A DNA stretch of 64,000 nucleotides. Origin: Neoechinorhynchus agilis (Eukaryota > Acanthocephala). The notes under the pieces were generated by a model that searched no databases, was not told where the DNA came from, and worked only from the letters and a program-made list of their open reading frames with translations. Position numbers and translations under genes: made by a program. The DNA lies in the NCBI GenBank assembly GCA_051530055.1, contig CM121342.1:1116001-1180000 (forward strand). Direction: 5' to 3'. Shown piece by piece: positions 23,701 to 35,165 of the stretch; positions within the stretch are counted from its first letter, which is position 1, and each line of letters opens with the position of its first letter.

Positions 23701-25540
23701 TTCTTAAGTCCTTATCGGGCTTGACGTTTTTATCATAGAAACTATGCCTTTTTCGGTGGTTTGGATTCTGTTCGTTTTATTATCCATCTCCAAGTATAAG
23801 AATCCTACACTGAACAACAACAACTTTTTCCATGCTTTTCCCTTCTCGGGGTCGCATAAAAACTTCATTAATAAGACTTCACACACCCCTCCGCACCGTT
23901 TGTCTCTCAAATGTCGGTCCCCAGCCACACAATCTTTCCATCGCTTTCTCAGCCTTCCGCGATCCATTCGATTTTCATTTCCTAGACTTTTCGAATAAAT
24001 CGATTCGACTCTTCACCTTTCACCATATCGCTCCATTTGATTCTCCGTTTCGCGATAGCTTCCTTTATGTTATCCACCTTCGCTGAGCCCCGGACCGCAT
24101 TATTTGGGATCACGTCTTGCCTGGTCACCCCACGCATCCACCTAATCATTTTCATTTCGGGCCCCTGCATTCGCTTGATGTGATTGGCAGTGGTGTTCCA
24201 TGTCTCCGCCCTATATAACATGGCTGGTCTGATTATTCTGCCTTTCAAGACCAGAAGTACTTTGCAACCACACAAGATCCCAGTTAGGCTTCTCCAATTC
24301 ATCCATCCGTTATTTATTATCGATGAAATCTCGGCGGTGATATTGTTTTACATATCGACACCATAGAGCCGAGGTACTTGAATTTGTCGGATTTCTGTAG
24401 CGCTGTCTCTTGAAAGAAAATGCTTTTAATTCTCACGTAGATTGATTTCTCCCCCTGGAATTTTTAGACCTTGACTTTCCAGAACTTCCCTTCATTTCTC
24501 TAGGTCACTATTGAGATCCTGGGAATGATCTCTGGGGAGGACGATGTCGTCGGCGAAAAGCATGTTCCATGGCGGATCTTTATTGATCGGTTTGCTGATT
24601 TCATCCATAGTGACTACCAACAAATAAGGGATCAAAGCTGAACCTTTATGCAGTCCAATGTTCATCAAGAAGCTATTCGTATTACCAACTGACTTACTTA
24701 TGTTTACTTTGCTCTGCCTGTACATGTCCTGAATCGCTGTGATATAACTCTTGGGGCAGAGTTTTCTTCTAAGACAGTTCCATGCCAGTTTCCTAGGGGC
24801 AGTGTCATAGGCTTTTTCGAGATCGACGAACACGCTGTGTATTTCCCTTCGTTTTTAATGGCATTTTTCGTATAACTGGCTGTGATAAAAGTGGTCATCC
24901 GTAATCATAATTTAATTTATTCGTAAAGGTGACACAAGATATCGCACACGACGTCTAGAACCAGTTGCTAGACAGTTATAACCGGAATATTATTCATTTT
25001 TTTTTGGTTTTTTTAATAATAATAATTTAATTTATTATCCCTAATCGATCGTAAATGCGTGCATACGGTCGATTACATTATCGATCGGTTTAGTACCTGT
25101 TTGCACAGTTAAATTGTCGTTAATTATCCGAACGTTGTTTTTTGTTTAATAAAACTATCCAAGTGGAGTACACCGGCGTAGGGCAAATACAGCTTCGGTG
25201 CTACTTCTGCCGGATATAAATCTTCTCTGCTCCTCTAATATGGACATTTCGCTCCGCAGGCGTTGATCAATTATCCTTTCGTATAGCGTCATTGTGTGGC
25301 TCAACAATTTGATTCCTCGATAGCTTGAACAAGTTCTTTTATTTCTTCTCTGTTTGTATATCGGTACCAGTGTGCCCTGCCTCTGTTCGCCTGGCATCTT
25401 TTCAGTGGTAAGTATTCGCTGGAAGAGATTTTTTAATAGTGGAACAACATTAACTTCAAGCACTTTTCAGACCTCTTAGGGTATTTCGCCTGGGCCCGTG
25501 GCTTTCCCGTTTTTCATCTTAGAAAGTGCTGTTTTAACTT
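23700..25540 (-). mobile_element. RTE-clade LINE, degraded
   Basis: Minus-strand ORF2 remains of an RTE/BovB-type retrotransposon. Seen 5' to 3': MPGEQRQGTLVPIYK..RRNKRTCSSYRGIKLLSHTM, RFISGRSSTEAVFALRR (25160-25460), then after an insertion QLYEK, FVDLEKAYDTAPRKLAW, GLHKGSALIPYL, LFADDIVL (24560) and the C-terminal RPAMLYRAETW, MIRWMRGVTRQD, GRLRKRWKDCV (23870-24300). FADD catalytic residues survive. A foreign stretch of about 280 nt (24890-25170) splits the RT between FALRR and QLYEK, and several frame changes are present, so the copy is inactive. The endonuclease lies at or beyond the 5' break. Confidence 0.87.
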
Positions 25541-26579
25541 CGACCTCTGATATTGCGTTGACTAATCCATCGTTAGGTTCCTGCTCTCTCGCTCTTGCTG
25601 CACCATTCTTACTGTTCAGCAGTTGATCGAAGTATTCTCTCCAACTTTCTTTTCTTTTTTTCGCTCAAAATTTTCCCATCCTTGTCCTTATTTGGCTTTG
25701 CATCGTAATATCCTTCGATTCCTGATCTTCGCAACTTTGAACACATATAACATTGTTTTGTCTTCTTGCAGCTTTCAATGGAAGATCGAATTTGCCTCTT
25801 GCTTCCCTATCGCCACAGCTTTCTTAGCTCTTTTTCTCGCCTTCTCATATATTTCCTTGTTCTCCCTTGGTTTGATCTGCACCCATTTTATTTTTCGCAC
25901 TAAACCATGGCATTAACTTTTAAACCGATTTCGATTGTCTACTATAATATACTCAATTATTGATGTTTCACCGTTCCCATCTGAACTTTGAGCGCTTGAA
26001 TATTTAATTTTTTTCTAAAGATCAAATTATATCTCCGAGGTACTTCTTATGAAGCTCTCACCTCGATTCACAGTCACATGCCAGAGTTAAAAAGTCGCTC
26101 GCTCGGGCATAAAAATGAATATAGCATCAGTCTATACTTGACCGAAGTATTTCAGACTTAGAGAAGTACATACCCCCATTTGGCGTTTATTTCGAACTCG
26201 CAGAACATCAATTCTCTGAACTTGAAGAATTGTATTTTAAAATATAATTTGTAAGTGGCTCGATTTGCTTCGTTGTAGTATTTTGCTTTCTTGGGAAGCT
26301 TAGAACAAGAGGTGAGGCGTAGTTCATTCGGTAGTATTCAACGTAACTATTCGAATATCGACCGCTTTATTTAGTTTAGCTGGCCAAATCACTTCGTTGA
26401 AGTCAAAAACGTTGTTCGTTTAACGTCCGAGTATTAATTTTATAGTAAATACAATTTCTACCAACTTATAAAATAGCAAACATTAATACTTGACGAATTT
26501 AGAGCAGGCAATACATTAAGAAAAAAATTTCCATTTTTTATTTGTCAGCTAAAAATATTTCCTGTTTAATGTTCGAACA
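25541..26579. other. Intergenic, no gene supported
   Basis: Possibly more of the RTE element at its 25541 side (frames are too broken to say). The segment 26320-26440 is a copy of the dispersed repeat seen at 16436-16630. Confidence 0.4.
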
Positions 26580-27690
26580 AACAGCTTCGTTATGCCTCTG
26601 TTTCTCGATCTATCTTTTCTGCTTCTCTTTTCCAATCAAAGGAGCATTCATCTGGTCAATAAGTGACTCCGCTTCTTCAATTGTATCGACGTACTGCTTA
26701 AAATGACAGAGTTCTAGGCACTTTTTGTATCATAACGTCGCGTAGAGATTCATACGATTCAAAAAGGTTTTTATCGTACTCGTCTCCAATAATTTTCTTA
26801 AGCTCATCTCCACCGAATTCGTCAATGGTGCAATTTACAACAAGGATTTTTTATCTTCATCTGTTCCGTTCGATCCACTTTAGATTTTTACTTACTAACC
26901 AACTCTTGGCTGAAAAAATGAACTTGTGAATGAAATTCTTCATTAAAAATTGATTTGCGAGTCTTAAGTATTAAATGTTCCTCATGTGTGAAAAGCGCGA
27001 ACTTCGATCCTTGTAATGTTTCAATGTTCTTTTTGCTGTAGAATGAACTATCATTGGACATTTCTGAAGAATCCGATTGGGCTTCTCTAGATCTCCTATG
27101 GTCATTACTTATCCTAAATTCCTTGGTTTTCCTTGTAATAGTTTTCATTTTTCGACCCCGCGACGTTGTGCGTTCGGAGGAATTCGAAGAGTCAGAATCT
27201 AATTTTCTTGGTCGTTTAGCTTTGGATTTGTTTTTTGATCTCTTTAATTGACACAATTCTTTATTCGACTTCGGTTTGCCCAATGCACCAAATTTGGATA
27301 TTTCACTGCTTTGTGATTCGCTTGAAGAGAAATCCCTTTTTTAAGAAAATTCTTTTTGCCAAATTAATACTGGCATATTCCTGTGGCGAGGCTGTGATCA
27401 TAGCTTGCGAAATCGAGGCGATATTTCCCGAGTTGAGCAAGTTAATGGCTTTTAGAGATACTGATGCGCCATTGGTCGAGACATTGTCTCTTGATTTCCA
27501 ACCTGTGATAATATTCTGTGCCTTTAAATCATAACGCCTGGGCTTTATAGGTAGGAAGGAACACTTCTTGTGGAGCACTGAGAGCTCCTGATGCATAAGC
27601 AGCACACAGATTCTGAACTACGTTGTCCAGACCGAAGCCCTTAATCCAAGCGGATGAAGCTTTCTGTCCGGGGGTTAATTTGTTACGGGA
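26580..27690 (-). CDS. Unrecognised multi-exon gene or gene remnant
   Basis: A chain of minus-strand frames: SRNKLTPGQKASSAWIKGFG (27620-27690), ALSAPQEVFLPTYKAQAL, LKAQNIITGW..SVSLKAINLL (27303-27550), a Ser/Lys/Arg-rich stretch with SKAKRPRKLDSDSSNSSERT (26888-27330), then FGGDELKKIIGDEYDK and VDTIEEAESLIDQMNAP (26600-26830). Composition suggests a nuclear protein. Junctions between frames are only one or two bases apart in places, so either short introns (a 40-nt GT-AG candidate precedes QYVDTIEEA) or old frameshifts are involved. I recognise no family. It lies directly 3' of a LINE on the same strand and may partly belong to it. Confidence 0.35.
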
Positions 27691-27699
27691 TACAACTTT

Positions 27700-28604
27700 T
27701 CACCAGGCTGAGGATTGTGGTAATAATTCTTTAATGTACTTTCCATCACTATCACATTGCAAACGCGCTCTACATGGCCAGTATAGGGATGCCCAAAACT
27801 TGACCAGTTCAGGATCCTCAAGTAGTTTTGCGGAATGCAATTTACGTCCGTAAACCGATAGTAGCCGTGACTTTTTACAGAATCCACTTACCCTGGTTAT
27901 ATACGAAAGGAAATTGTCACTTGCGTCTGCCAAAAAAGAATTAAGATCGTTCAGGGATCCCTTTCCGTTGACTGAACAAAAAAGACGAATGCTGGCGTGA
28001 CCAAACAATCAAATCGTGACCACTAAAATTAAACAGAGCGGTCTGGGAAATAATCGTAGGCTTTAAGCGGAAGCCTCTGCGCCAAAGGCAAATATCTAGG
28101 CAAGAGACGTTATGAGGGGCTGTAAAGGACCGGAAAGGGGGCGTTATAATATCATGTTCATTCTTATCACGGATTACTGCTTTAATCCACTTCTGCGATT
28201 TGTCATTCAAATCACCTATAATCAGGTTGACGTTTGAATTGAGAAGATTTTTCAAGACTTTAGTTTCAGGGAGATGGACTTTACCTGGGCGCACGTATAT
28301 ATATTACACTCGAGGAAAGAGTTTTCCATATAAATTAATGAGAACAAGGCGTAGGACATTTTATGGGAGATGGATTGGGCGGTAAGTTTCGGCCTTATTA
28401 CATCACTAAAAATTAATAACAAACTCTGGGAATTCTTACTAAACAGTGGTGTGATGAAAAATGAGAGAGATTCTGAGGTAGATTGTTACTATTAAGTAGG
28501 GATTTAGTTTCGTCTATAAATACGATTTTAGTATTTAATAGGATGTTAGACAGTCTGGCAATACCTGCGCGGCCACCTGCATTCCATTGCGCTAACCTTA
28601 GCAT
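27700..28604 (-). mobile_element. LINE ORF2, AP-endonuclease part
   Basis: Second ORF of the same element as the knuckle protein beside it. It begins LRLAQWNAGG..GIARLSNILLNTKIVFI, the classic start of an apurinic-like endonuclease in Jockey-group LINEs. Further on come NLIIGDLNDKSQKW (catalytic GDLN-type block) and ISQTALFNFSGHDLIV (SDH-like block), then a post-endonuclease linker. The reverse transcriptase does not follow, so the 3' half is lost. Broken by frame changes. Confidence 0.75.
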
Positions 28605-28607
28605 GTA

Positions 28608-29831
28608 TCAAAAACTCCCCTTATGGATCAACTTGTTGACCCCTTCTGCACATAACTGTCTCTGTTCTTCCAAGATCTGGTGAACCATCTCTACGTCGTT
28701 ATCCACCTCCATTATCTCTTCTTCGGAGACCACACTTAGATTATCTGTTTGTATATTATCTGAAACTCTGGACCGTTTTACCGGTGTATGACTTTTCGCT
28801 CCTGTCGTTCTCTTCATAGTCGACGTTATGGATTCCATAAGGGCATTAAAATGTGCCGCTAAACGTCTTTCCAAACCCTTAATCGCTATTTGAATTCTAT
28901 TCTCCACCATCTTCGTCATTTGTTTCGAAACATTTTGTAAAATGTCGTCCAGATTCGATTCAGAGCTGATGCTCAGTTGTTTGCCATTTCCTTTCTTCAT
29001 ACTGGGACCAAAGGCTTCAGGTTGAGGAGTGATGGACGCTGTTGAAATTCTCCGATATCTTGCATTGCTAGTCTCGGATATCTTATTTTGGTTCACGGTC
29101 CAAGCGTAATATGCACGGAAGCTCGAGCAGAATTTGGCAAACGAACAGCGTCCTGTTTGTCCGCAATTTGCACATCGCTTCTCCTTCTTGGGACATTTAG
29201 AGCTATGATGATCTGCTGCACAGAAAGCACATCTTTTCCTCTTGGTCGGACATTTTTGTTTCCAGTGGTCCAAGGCTTGGCATAAAGTACACCTTGGATA
29301 ATTATAGTCGTCCTGCCTAGATATCTCGTTGTTGAAAATTTTAATTTCGATGGCTTGGAGAAAACATCTTTGGCTTGTGAGTATATTCCTTTGCTCAACT
29401 GCAGCTTTCACAATAGCTTTGGGAATCGGCTTGTTGTTTCTGGTGGACTTCAGAAAAACGTGTAATTTGAACTTGAATTTTTCCTCAAATTCCTTTTTAT
29501 CGTCATAATCGATGTCAGGTGACAGACCATTAACCATGAATGTTGAATCATAACCGCCGGTAGAAATTTTAATTCCGGGCATATCTACTTCCTTACAAAC
29601 AAAATCGGGATAGTCATGTAGATACTCTCTACTAGGAAAATAAATTTTAAGTTTTCCCGGGAAAAACGAACACGATGAAATTCGCGGGATATCGTCTTTG
29701 ATCCTCTTGAGCCATGGCGACAAAAATCGAGGATTTGACTGAATAGAGATAGAGTTAAGATGTTTCCTGGTGGGCATCTCTATATAGGACGGTATCTTTA
29801 GTGTATTGGATGGCCATTTGCCACAATCCAA
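28608..29831 (-). CDS. LINE ORF1 with three CCHC zinc knuckles
   Basis: Intact 407-residue frame. An N-terminal region with two RRM-like halves (KIYFPSREYLHDYPDFVCKE; KFKLHVFLKSTRNNKPIPKA) is followed by three knuckles at about residues 180-230: CTLCQALDHWKQKC, CAFCAADHHSSKC and CANCGQTGRCSFAKFC. A charged C-terminal half contains VKRSRVSDN. This gag-like ORF1 layout is normal for Jockey-group retrotransposons; it binds element RNA. It is followed immediately by the endonuclease ORF2, overlapping or abutting near 28604. It is the best preserved part of the element and may have been active recently. Start chosen at the first ATG of the long frame (29831). Confidence 0.8.
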   Translation of the reverse strand: MDCGKWPSNTLKIPSYIEMPTRKHLNSISIQSNPRFLSPWLKRIKDDIPRISSCSFFPGKLKIYFPSREYLHDYPDFVCKEVDMPGIKISTGGYDSTFMVNGLSPDIDYDDKKEFEEKFKFKLHVFLKSTRNNKPIPKAIVKAAVEQRNILTSQRCFLQAIEIKIFNNEISRQDDYNYPRCTLCQALDHWKQKCPTKRKRCAFCAADHHSSKCPKKEKRCANCGQTGRCSFAKFCSSFRAYYAWTVNQNKISETSNARYRRISTASITPQPEAFGPSMKKGNGKQLSISSESNLDDILQNVSKQMTKMVENRIQIAIKGLERRLAAHFNALMESITSTMKRTTGAKSHTPVKRSRVSDNIQTDNLSVVSEEEIMEVDNDVEMVHQILEEQRQLCAEGVNKLIHKGSF

Positions 29832-30220
29832 TTTGATCCTCGTCCCAGATCACGGAGCAAACGCTCTTTGAGATCTCAGGGCAAGGAGATGCGAAGAGAA
29901 TTGAAAGGACAAATGACGCTCTCCAACGGTACAGATCTACCGTGATCGACAGAAGATACAGGAGCTTCCATATCCTTAACCGGAGGATTTCGAGGTCTTG
30001 AATTCGGCAAACTGATGAAATCGGCAGGAGCGCAATTTTTGGCACAAAAAATTACGTATCCTACTGCATGAGGCACTTATTCTGTGAATCTTAATAAACG
30101 ATTGTTTTATTGATTTTATGACATTTATGACCTAAATTTTTTAGTAAAAATGAGATTTTAATGAAGGTTGTTCGGTATAGTTGGTTAGCGTCGTTTTTGC
30201 ACTAATATAAAAAACTTAAT

Positions 30221-30733
30221 TTATTCAATAATCACTGCATTTCCATTTAACCAATGCCGATCACGAACAATATCGCCTCGTCGAATTGGTATTCGATCGA
30301 TTGTAATTGAGCGAACGAGTATTTCAACTGCACCGAGCGCTAATCGAGCAATGGCTGTTGGTAGTGAAACTATTGCGAGAAGAGTGATTCTATTAGAACC
30401 GAATCGAACCCACAAAGCAATGCCTGATGCGATCAATAAGGAAGCATGGACAGCAAAGATCCCATAAACGTTTATTCCTTTGATAAAATGGCTAGAGAGC
30501 TTTATAGATGGATTTACGCTTGAGGTGATGATCACAAAAGTCATTGGTATACAAAAATAGTCAAAGATGTAAGGATCCACAATTTTAGCGGAGACATTAT
30601 GTACTTGTTGAATCGATGGAATCGACTGATTGATTGTGCAAAATACAATTATCAAATTATACACGATGGTAAATTGCATTAATATCCTAGCTGATAACTG
30701 CATTAACCTCAGATATTTCGTTACGTTTGACAT
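30221..30733 (-). CDS. Small multi-pass membrane protein (170 aa), unrecognised
   Basis: ATG at 30733 (MSNVTKYLRLMQLSARIL). Four hydrophobic segments: about residues 17-35, 60-75, 90-112 and 118-140. The loop between TM1 and TM2 and the C-terminus are polar, the latter Arg-rich (IPIRRGDIVRDRHW). The topology suggests both ends face the cytosol. I recognise no family. The single clean frame and lack of nearby repeats favour a host gene. Confidence 0.6.
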   Translation of the reverse strand: MSNVTKYLRLMQLSARILMQFTIVYNLIIVFCTINQSIPSIQQVHNVSAKIVDPYIFDYFCIPMTFVIITSSVNPSIKLSSHFIKGINVYGIFAVHASLLIASGIALWVRFGSNRITLLAIVSLPTAIARLALGAVEILVRSITIDRIPIRRGDIVRDRHWLNGNAVIIE

Positions 30734-31278
30734 ATCAACCACGATTCGATTTAAAAGTCCTGTTGAAAAAGATCCTGTTATTACAAAAGAGATAACTTGC
30801 GAGACGAGCTTTAAATGACAATTCAGACATAGGTCAAAAGTCCAACCGACTCATAAGAGACGCTCGGTACGACTAAAGTTGGATGTCTATACATTTTTGG
30901 TTGGTCATTGACCTTTAAGTCCATAAATGCCGAGTACCATAGTGGTGAGTTAAATCGTTTTCTTTTTAAGGTTATAACCTCAAAAAGCTCACTCACAATG
31001 TTTTTTGACTTTGTGTCGAAATATTTTCTTTATAATTTTTTTTGCAAATAGCAGCTTTTTGGGCGAAATCTTGGATTTATTGCATTTGATCTCTATAAAC
31101 AAGTAGAATCTTTCCTGCTGCAAATTATTTAACAGTTCTCTATTGAAGAGCATCTGATTATTGTTTTAAAGTATACGATGAAAGTATAGAATAGGCAAGA
31201 ATAAATCGTTCTATAAAAATTGCGGCTTTAAATGATCTTGCTAAAACTATGGCAAAATCTATAAGTATAAGATGACTC
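30734..31278. other. Intergenic, no gene supported
   Basis: Upstream region of the small membrane protein gene; nothing recognisable. Confidence 0.4.
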
Positions 31279-31575
31279 TTTTTACCATACACGGCTCAAT
31301 TATGGACTCACAGTCCACCGATTTCGATCTGGTATGCCCTGGTCTGCGCTCCCGAGGTAGCGGGTTTCCTCATTGAGTTTCCTCCTCCCTTCAACAGTAT
31401 TTCGTCCCCTTTCGTTATGGGCCATCGGCGGAACCACTTGGCCACCTCAGCACAACTACGGAATGTACAAACGTGAGGGATGTACAAACTTATAACCGTA
31501 CGGTCTTGGGCATTGAGCGCAGACCAACGTTTCCCAGACCGAAATCGGTGGACGGTGTATTCATTCGGCCGTGTA
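31279..31575. repeat. Inverted pair of SINE-like sequences
   Basis: The left end (GATGACTCTTTTTACCATAC) and the right end (GTATGGTAAAAAAGAATCATC) are reverse complements, and the inner parts (CCACCGATTTCG...CTGGTCTGCGCTC against GCGCAGACCAACG...CGAAATCGGTGG) continue the match. The sequence matches SINE copies at 31670-31880 and 39520-39970, so this looks like two copies head to head. Confidence 0.7.
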
Positions 31576-31669
31576 TGGTAAAAAAGAATCATCTTACCCG
31601 GCTTATTTATTTAGGCATAAAGCCAAACCAATTACATCAGAGAAGTGATATAACCACATAGTCTCTAAT

Positions 31670-31880
31670 GCACGGTTAAAAGTTTGTGCATCCCTCCGGA
31701 TCCTCAGACACCTCCAGGGACCGGGACTCATCAATGAGTTTCCTCCCTTCATGGGTATTTCGTCCTCTTTGGTAGTGCGTCATTGGCGGCAACGGATTCG
31801 AACCAGTTGACCCTTAACTTGGATCAAGAGCATTAGTCCACTTGATCACTTCAGCACACTGCGGAATGTCAAACTAAGCC
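31670..31880 (-). mobile_element. tRNA-derived SINE
   Basis: On the minus strand a tRNA-like head is present: A-box-like TGATCAAGTGGAC (31836-31848) and a perfect B box GGTTCGAATCC (31794-31804), about 31 nt apart. The tRNA fold is incomplete and the body continues into a non-tRNA region shared with 31279-31575 and 39520-39970, so it is a SINE, not a tRNA gene. Confidence 0.72.
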
Positions 31881-32336
31881 AGTTTTTCGACTCACGGTGA
31901 GCGCTGTATTTTATTTTAAATTTTACTGACGAGCTGTTTTGTTTTCATATCATCATTAAATTTTAGTTTGTCCCTTATAACCGGCTTATTTTTAGGCATA
32001 AAGCCGCCCCAAACGGTGATCCAGAATCGACGGAGGAAAGCTATGCGCGTCGGAAACTACAAAAAAAGCGAACCGACCATGTGAATAATCGGAACTGAAA
32101 TCATGCGACTAGATCCCAGTAATAAGAACAAGGGTCTCTGCTGGTCGTTTATGATGGAAAGCAATCCGATAAATAATTTGATTGATCTCCCACTCTGGTA
32201 TTGTCGTCATAAATGTATTACCGGAACTCATATTTTCTAATCTTTATTTATTTAACACTCAGACCAGACACACGCGAAGTTTTATTTAAAGGACCAATCA
32301 TTTTTTCCCAAAAAAACGTTTACTTGTTAGTTCTGA

Positions 32337-33240
32337 TATAATCACCACCGTCCGCAAAATCTTGACTTCTCTCCTTCCTCGGCTGTCGCTATCACGCTAG
32401 TAGCATTGCCTCGTTGTACTGCGAGCGAGATATTGAGTACGGAATGTTGCTTACTGCTGGGGTGTCCACACACGTGGCGTCCCAGAGAAAGCATTTGCCC
32501 TCCCGCCACGGAAATACCGAAATTCCGTCAGGTCGACGACCGTCTAGTCGACAAAGATGGGCGGGTTTCAAGATGTTAAGGAGTTTCGAAGAAATTACGC
32601 TATTGATCTCAGAATGGCGTGAGAACATTCCCCGTGACCTTCCGCAAACGAGACCGTGTCGCCCGAAAACATCAACCAAAGACCCACATCGACAGCGGCG
32701 TGTATATCGGGAGACCAAGCCTTAAGGACGCTGTGATACTCGTTACCTCATCAGTGAGAAGAGTTCCCACAGATGCCAGAGGAACAGCCTCCAACCACGC
32801 CCCGATTCTCGTGAACAATCTAGCTCGGACGACCCCATCGCGAAAACCTGAAAGTAGAGAGCTGTGAGCTCTCGCGACGAGAGGTCTGTCCCAGATCGGC
32901 TGTCTGAGACCATTCACGGGAACATGGTTAGCGCCTGTCTGCTGGCACCATTCCTCAACCGCCACCACAAAGTCTTGGTCAAGACAAAAAATTTACCTCA
33001 AAATTTTCTTCACTATTGGCTGACTCCCCTCATATGATCCAAGAAAGGCTGGCAAAGCAAGGTCTCCTAGCGCCCGAATGCAAAATCCCCAGATGACACA
33101 GGCAATGAAGATTGTCGCCACGCCTCATGTGAGAGCTGGACATTTAAAATACGCTCGATACAAGCCCTCACCTTGTCGTCGGGCTTAGCCAATCCTTCTC
33201 GAGATAAAGAGTGCGTTCTGTATCAAAAATAACGCTTCGT
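32337..33240 (-). mobile_element. RLE-type LINE, 3' fragment
   Basis: Carries the C-terminal part of a site-specific-type non-LTR element: RACIERILNVQLSHEAWRQSS (post-RT, about 33150), CRCGSLVDVFGRHGLVC....SRH (zinc-binding C-C-H-H block, 32630-32690) and the restriction-like endonuclease block RRPDGISVFPW..GKCFLWDATCVDT (32450-32540) with PD-(D/E)xK-type residues. It ends at TAG near 32392 followed by the 3' UTR that is also found at 19912-20000. The 5' end and RT core are missing. Confidence 0.82.
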
Positions 33241-33412
33241 GAGCCCAGAGAACGCTCACCCTATCGCACAGCAACGAAAATTTCCGTATGATACGGCCGA
33301 TCTCAGCTTCTACATTTTAATCAAAGACGCAACTACTCAGGAGGTTGAGTTGCTCTGGAATCACGAGTCCATCAGAACTCGCCATCCAATGCATAGTAGT
33401 TTTATTCTATTC

Positions 33413-33805
33413 CGGTCTTCCAAATGACATCCTACGAGTTGCCTACCTGAGAATTCTAAGTCTCAAATTTCATCAAATCATAAATGGGATTCGCACATCA
33501 CTCCCCCCCCAAGAAATTTACCGCCTCCGCCATTTTTGAGTCCCTTTCCAAATTTTACTTCAACTTTATTTTACCCTCCCTCACCTACGGTTATCCCGCC
33601 TTCTGCAACCTATTCAAATCCGTCGCCTTGAAACGTTTCACGGAGAAGAGTCTCTAAAATTTGCACAGTTCATTTTCCCCCTTTCACCGAATGTCTTTAT
33701 AAAATTTTCAAGACCTGTCAGAACTCGTGTGTTCGCGAGATCGAGTGTTCACGAGGATTCAGAGGTACATTGCTCCCCTTCTATATTCAGTAATAAAACT
33801 TGTTA
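33413..33805 (+). mobile_element. Jockey/CR1-like LINE 3' fragment
   Basis: C-terminal ORF2 remnant (PNDILRVAYLRILSLKFH) plus 3' UTR ending AATAAAACTTGTTATTAT. Nearly identical to 46303-46693 (differs by a C-run length and a few bases). Same family as 4640-6480. Confidence 0.8.
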
Positions 33806-34219
33806 TTATTATGTTATTGCTTACCGACAAATACCATCGCTCATTTCGAGATTAATGCATAAAACCAAGAAAGTAAAAGCTGCCAAAAATTTGATCAGGA
33901 ATACAAAACCCTTCGAACACATTGAAATCAAAGGACGATGAAAAGTTCATATAAAAAATGAGAGCGTGAAAATATCCGTTATTATATCAACAAATACAAA
34001 AAACGAACACTTTTTCGTCTAATTTTGGATTAAAGTAAGACGTATTCTTAGACTCATGTGCCGAAATACCATCGCCCCTTTCGAGATTAATACATAAAAC
34101 CAAGAGAAAAGCTATATGAACGTTATTAAAATCAATTTCGATTATTTCTACTACGCTTTTCGGTGACGAAATATCGGTGAAGATAAATGGGATTTAAACT
34201 CTTTAATTTAAATCTTACA
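33806..34219. other. Intergenic, no gene supported
   Basis: A 70-residue frame reaching 33941 is not recognisable. Note the near-repeat TACCATCGC..(T/C)TTTCGAGATTAAT.CATAAAACCAAGA at about 33830 and 34070. Confidence 0.4.
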
Positions 34220-34320
34220 TAATTAAAAATGTTTGTAAGATAATCCCGGTTAAAAATCATTTTATTGTAATGAAATATTTCGAAAGAGGAAACCTCGCCT
34301 CGTCAATCATTGCTTAATAT
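34220..34320. repeat. Half of a fold-back element
   Basis: A single arm (GATAATCCCGGTTAAAAATC to CCTCGCCTCGTCAATCATTG) that matches each arm of the complete fold-back at 49877-50095. No opposite arm nearby. Confidence 0.65.
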
Positions 34321-34785
34321 GTGAGTTCGCGTGCGTAAATCCACGAATTGTTAAACTTCATATTCGAAAATTTGAATTTTGTATTTTACCTTCTTTCAAA
34401 GTCCAACTTTTCGTCGACCGTGAATTTACAATTAAAATTTTGTTCCTTGATTTTTGTTCACAAATACGATCGCAAATGTTATTTAGCATGTAAAAATGTG
34501 CGAAACTTTAAGTTCAATTCATTTAAAATGAGCCAAAAAAGTGCCATTCTAAACATTGAATCTCTTATTGGTTTTTTCGGTGAGATGTTCTCGTCTCGAA
34601 ATGCTTCAACGATACGGAAGATGCGAAATTCAATATATAACGATCAATTCATTCAATGATCAAAGATGATGGCAAATAATTTTATAAGCTCTGGTTTCGG
34701 GCAATAATGATGGTGTTAATCATTGGCATCGATCGAAATCTACATGGGTAACTTAGGCTTTCTTAAATGTCTTTTTAGCGGAATG

Positions 34786-34923
34786 TCTTTCCCCCGAAAA
34801 GCAATCGTTCCAAGCCGCAAACTTTTTTTGCGGCTTTAAATGGTGTTTTTTTTGTGGATCTCAAAATAATCAAGTAGTGATCATCATCATACCATGTCTT
34901 GGATTATTTTCGGGGGAAAAGAT
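34786..34923. repeat. Imperfect inverted repeat
   Basis: CTTTCCCCCGAAAA near 34786 faces TTTTCGGGGGAAAAG near 34910. The inside holds GCCGCAAAC-T7-GCGGC, a small perfect hairpin. Abuts the next fold-back element. Confidence 0.6.
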
Positions 34924-34925
34924 AT

Positions 34926-35165
34926 TTTCTTTTTCTTAGTGTTATCATTCCGGATTTAAATTCATTAATTTATTTCCCCGGTATTTCACTTCGGATAATT
35001 CCGACATTATCAAGGTTCGTCATTGCTTGTAAGTTTTTAAATATCTGAAACTTTCAACCAATGACAAACCTTGTGGAAATGTCGGAATTATCCGAGAGGT
35101 GAAATACCGGGGAAATAAATTAGTGAATTTAAATCAGGGGTGGCAAAACTATGAAAAAGAAAGTA
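34926..35165. repeat. Fold-back element, ~240 bp
   Basis: Arms of about 105 nt: left includes AATTTATTTCCCCGGTATTT and GATAATTCCGACATT; right is the reverse complement (AATGTCGGAATTATC ... AAATACCGGGGAAATAAATT). The loop is about 30 nt. No coding content. Confidence 0.8.

Noticed and set aside
31794-31848. A tRNA gene on the minus strand (A and B boxes present)
   Set aside because: The cloverleaf cannot be completed, and the sequence continues into a body repeated elsewhere, so it is a tRNA-derived SINE.
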